This document shows positions 61,551 through 64,000 of a stretch of DNA of 64,000 bases, one piece after another. Source of the stretch: Streptococcus oralis (lineage in GTDB: Bacteria; Bacillota; Bacilli; Lactobacillales; Streptococcaceae); contig NZ_KQ969040.1 of the NCBI RefSeq assembly GCF_001578705.1, positions 38,820-102,819 on the forward strand, given 5' to 3'. The notes under the pieces were generated by a model that was not told where the DNA came from, did not search any database, and saw only the letters and a list, made by a program, of their open reading frames with translations. Made by a program: the position numbers and the translations under genes. How positions within the stretch are numbered: the stretch's first letter is position 1; every line of letters starts with the position of its first letter.

Positions 61551-62485
61551 AATCACACCAACTAGTCTACCAAATATTAGCTAGAGAAAACAACTATGTT
61601 AGCGGAGAAAAGATCGGAGAAGAACTGAATCTAAGCCGTACATCCATATGGAAAGCTATCCAACGTCTCCAACAAGAAGGGCTAGAAATTGACAGTATCA
61701 AAAATAGAGGCTACAAACTTATTCAAGGCGATTTGATCCTACCTGATTTGATTCAAGAGAAAACCAACTTAAGCATTCTCTACAAGCCTGAAACAAAATC
61801 TACTCAAACAGATGCAAAAGAAGGTATTGAAGGTGGAAGCCTGGGAAATAGTCTCTATCTTTCCACATGTCAAACAGCAGGTCGTGGCCGCTTTCAGCGC
61901 CCTTACTACTCTCCTGCACAGGGAGGGATTTATATGTCATTACATATTCAGCCAAATCTCACCTATGACCAGCTTCCTGCCTACACATTACTTACAGCAG
62001 GTGCCATTTACAAAGCTATTAAAAACCTCACCTTGATTGACGTGGGTATCAAATGGGTAAATGACATCTACTTTAAAAATAAAAAAATAGCAGGTATCCT
62101 CACCGAAGCCATGACGTCCGTGGAAACAGGTCTAGTAACAGATGTCATTATCGGCGTTGGAATCAACTTTGCCATCAGCGATTTTCCCAAAGAGATAAAA
62201 GAAAAAGCTGGAAGTCTCTTTACACCACCAGCTCCTATCACACGAAACGAACTAATCTCAGAAATTTGGCGTTGTTTCTACCAAACAGCACCCGAAGAAC
62301 TACTCTATCTTTATAAAGAACACTCTCTTGTTCTAGGAAGAGAGGTCAGTTTTATCCAAGAACAGACTGAAAAAAAAGGAGTCGCCAAGGACATCTCCGA
62401 CAAAGGACAACTCCTTATCCAGCTTGATGACCAGACAGAAATCTGGCTCAATAGTGGTGAAATCTCACTCACTAGCTGGACTTAA
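61547..62485 (+). CDS. birA: Biotin operon repressor/biotin-protein ligase
   Basis: 312 residues. N-terminal winged helix (SGEKIGEELNLSRTSIWKAIQ), biotin-AMP loop AGRGRFQRP in place of the usual GRGRRGR, and IKWVNDIYFKNKKIAGIL holding the catalytic Lys. It biotinylates carboxylases and may repress biotin genes. Start overlaps the regulator stop (ATGA). Confidence 0.95.
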   Translation: MKSHQLVYQILARENNYVSGEKIGEELNLSRTSIWKAIQRLQQEGLEIDSIKNRGYKLIQGDLILPDLIQEKTNLSILYKPETKSTQTDAKEGIEGGSLGNSLYLSTCQTAGRGRFQRPYYSPAQGGIYMSLHIQPNLTYDQLPAYTLLTAGAIYKAIKNLTLIDVGIKWVNDIYFKNKKIAGILTEAMTSVETGLVTDVIIGVGINFAISDFPKEIKEKAGSLFTPPAPITRNELISEIWRCFYQTAPEELLYLYKEHSLVLGREVSFIQEQTEKKGVAKDISDKGQLLIQLDDQTEIWLNSGEISLTSWT

Positions 62486-62490
62486 CAACG

Positions 62491-62525
62491 GCACTATATG
62501 CAACTAGCAACATATAGTGCTTTTT
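62491..62525. terminator. Terminator after birA
   Basis: GCACTATATG and CATATAGTGC arms, 10-base loop, T run. Confidence 0.85.
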
Positions 62526-62574
62526 GAATGTAGAAAGCAACAGATATATAAATAGCTGGCTTCCTTCCAACACT

Positions 62575-63279
62575 TTACAGATGAATAGCTTTCGAGGCAT
62601 TCTTTTTATATGCCGTGCTATGTGCCAAAGAAACCCCATAGCAGTGATTTTCGTGTCCAAGCATGACCAATGGCAGTGCAAAAACTTTAACAGCATACAA
62701 AAGCAGCCAAAACATAAAGACTTCAGCTTTTATATTCACCAAATTTTTACTAAACATCTCGTACAAGAACCATGCATTTAAAGCCATATTGAAGAGACTT
62801 GCCAACGTTGCTGAAACTATATTGGTTTTCAATTTTGGATGATAACATTTAGCCACATATAAGGCCAATATTGAAATATTATAAAGGCAAATCGGTTGAT
62901 AATTTTCTCTATAAATAACCAGCGTCTTACGATTATAGAACGGGAAACCATGAGGTCCACGATGATATTCATTTATCCAGACATGGCTAAAACCTCTAAT
63001 CTCATCCCAAGCTATAAATAAATCAATTTTTCTTAGATAAATCCCAGTTTTATGGATTAAACACTTCCATTTGAACAAGAAAGATAGAAGAAAAGTAAGG
63101 AGCAAAACCGCAACTGTAACAACCTTCAACTCCTCTTGTCCGATAGTCAAGGATAGGTTAAAAAAGCGAATTTGCGCTTTTTTTGCATCTAAAATCATTG
63201 AAATCACAGTTAGAAATACTACAAAGATAAATAGTATAAATCTATAAAAAATACTATGAAATTTTACTCCATTTTTCAT
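62575..63279 (-). CDS. Membrane protein of unknown function
   Basis: 234 residues with about five hydrophobic segments. Between segments 2 and 3 lies a basic soluble part (GIYLRKIDLFIAWDEIRGFS, PFYNRKTLVIYRENYQPICL) reminiscent of a small PH-like domain, but I do not recognise the family. Candidate -10 (TATACT near 63320) upstream. It lies between birA and a decayed transposase and is A/T-rich, so it may be acquired. Confidence 0.65.
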   Translation of the reverse strand: MKNGVKFHSIFYRFILFIFVVFLTVISMILDAKKAQIRFFNLSLTIGQEELKVVTVAVLLLTFLLSFLFKWKCLIHKTGIYLRKIDLFIAWDEIRGFSHVWINEYHRGPHGFPFYNRKTLVIYRENYQPICLYNISILALYVAKCYHPKLKTNIVSATLASLFNMALNAWFLYEMFSKNLVNIKAEVFMFWLLLYAVKVFALPLVMLGHENHCYGVSLAHSTAYKKNASKAIHL

Positions 63280-63493
63280 CTCGATTATCCCCAGCCACTT
63301 AAAGTCTCTAACCTTAGTATACCACTAAATCTAGTCTATTTATGATTTTTTCTAGTATGAAAGTTACTGAAACAGCATTAGATAATAGAGCTCTATAATT
63401 CTGTAGTGAGTAAAACCACTATGGAGATGCCTAGAAAAAAGTCCCAAAAGATCTATAATGAAAAGCGACCAAACCATCATTAGAAAGAATCTT

Positions 63494-64000
63494 ATGGAAC
63501 CATTACATTTTATCACAAACCTACTAGACGTTAAAGACCCTAACATCAAGAGTGTGGATATTTTCAATATGGATACCCACAAGGAAATCACTGAAGAAAT
63601 ATGATTTTCAAAAGAACTAAAATCCCTTATCTAGAATGTGCGGGATACAAAATTCTAATTCGTCTAAGGAAACGGCGCTTCCGCTGTAAAGTCTGTAAAA
63701 AAATGGTTGTCTCAGAGACTCCCTTAGTCAAGAAAAACCACCAAATCGCTCAAAAATTAATCGAGAAAGTCCCTATGACGGTCATCGCTGAAAGCTTGGC
63801 TATCTCCACTTCCACCGTCATTCGTAAACTGAAAGAGTTTAAATTCAAGACAGATTTATCTTCCAACTCACATGTCTTGGGATAAATACAGATTCAAGAA
63901 AGGCAAGATGAGCTTCATTGCACAAGATTTTTATTCAAATAAGATCCTAGCTATCTTAGACGGACGGACTCAAGCAACGATTCGCAATCATTTCCTTCGT
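63494..64000 (+). pseudogene. ISL3-family transposase, decayed and cut by the window end
   Basis: Starts MEPLHFITNLLDVKDPNI, the N-terminus of IS1167-type transposases. After THKEITEE the frame stops and about 20 codons (including part of the zinc-finger region) are missing. It resumes at 63601 (KIPYLECAGYKI, RFRCKVCKKMVVSETPLVKK, STSTVIRKLKEF), shifts again near 63870, and continues SWDKYRFKKGKMSFIAQDF to base 64000. At least two frame breaks, so inactive. Terminal repeats were not identified. Confidence 0.85.

Overview
The window looks like chromosomal DNA of a mitis-group Streptococcus close to S. pneumoniae, S. mitis or S. oralis. Supporting signs are a secreted zinc metalloprotease with an N-terminal LPXTG-type signal, the start of a proline-rich surface protein, pyruvate oxidase together with lactate oxidase (the two main sources of H2O2 in this group), a copY-cupA-copA operon, and strong TTGACA/TATAAT-type promoters with AAGGAGG ribosome sites. 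From memory of pneumococcal gene order, long blocks are kept (zmpB-pabB-cbpL; murD to manA; gal to proV; the raffinose locus to birA), but they are joined differently, so this is a rearranged relative rather than a typical pneumococcus.

Layout. 1-9.2 kb: surface-protein start, fused PabB/PabC, a large M26 metalloprotease with eleven 27-residue repeats, and a DUF436 gene whose stop overlaps the protease start. 9.3-13.8 kb: MerR/TipAS regulator, NSS-type transporter behind a leader hairpin, manA, SemiSWEET, VOC protein. 13.8-15.9 kb: an AT-rich insertion with a NACHT-like STAND NTPase broken by one stop codon and one frameshift, followed by a small inverted-repeat element. 15.9-21 kb: spxB and the copper operon. 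21-27.7 kb: thiD on one strand and a seven-gene thiamin salvage/uptake operon on the other, each behind its own TPP riboswitch. 27.8-32.1 kb: lctO and an amino-acid ABC transporter. 32.1-37.3 kb: pyrE-pyrF behind a PyrR attenuator, then divIB-murG-murD. 37.3-37.6 kb: an ABC ATPase stump cut at a 51-bp inverted-repeat scar, probably a rearrangement junction. 37.6-42.6 kb: thioesterase, galT, a HAD phosphatase, galK and divergent galR. 42.6-53.7 kb: Zn alcohol dehydrogenase, a fused ABC/FtsX exporter, cation efflux protein, TetR, choline/betaine transporter, oxidoreductase, MarR, and a Wzy/ligase-like membrane protein. 53.8-62.5 kb: raffinose/melibiose locus (gtfA, permeases, binding protein, alpha-galactosidase, divergent AraC regulator) and birA. 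62.5-64 kb: an unknown membrane protein and a decayed ISL3-family transposase running off the end.

The genes work together as carbohydrate uptake (SemiSWEET, manA, gal, raf), aerobic pyruvate/lactate oxidation with H2O2 release, cofactor salvage, and cell-wall precursor synthesis. Catabolite-repression-like (cre) sites precede lctO, galK, aga and perhaps spxB. No tRNA, rRNA, CRISPR array or intact prophage was seen. The strongest candidate for something undescribed is the broken NACHT gene; the leader upstream of the NSS transporter is the best candidate for an uncharacterised RNA switch.
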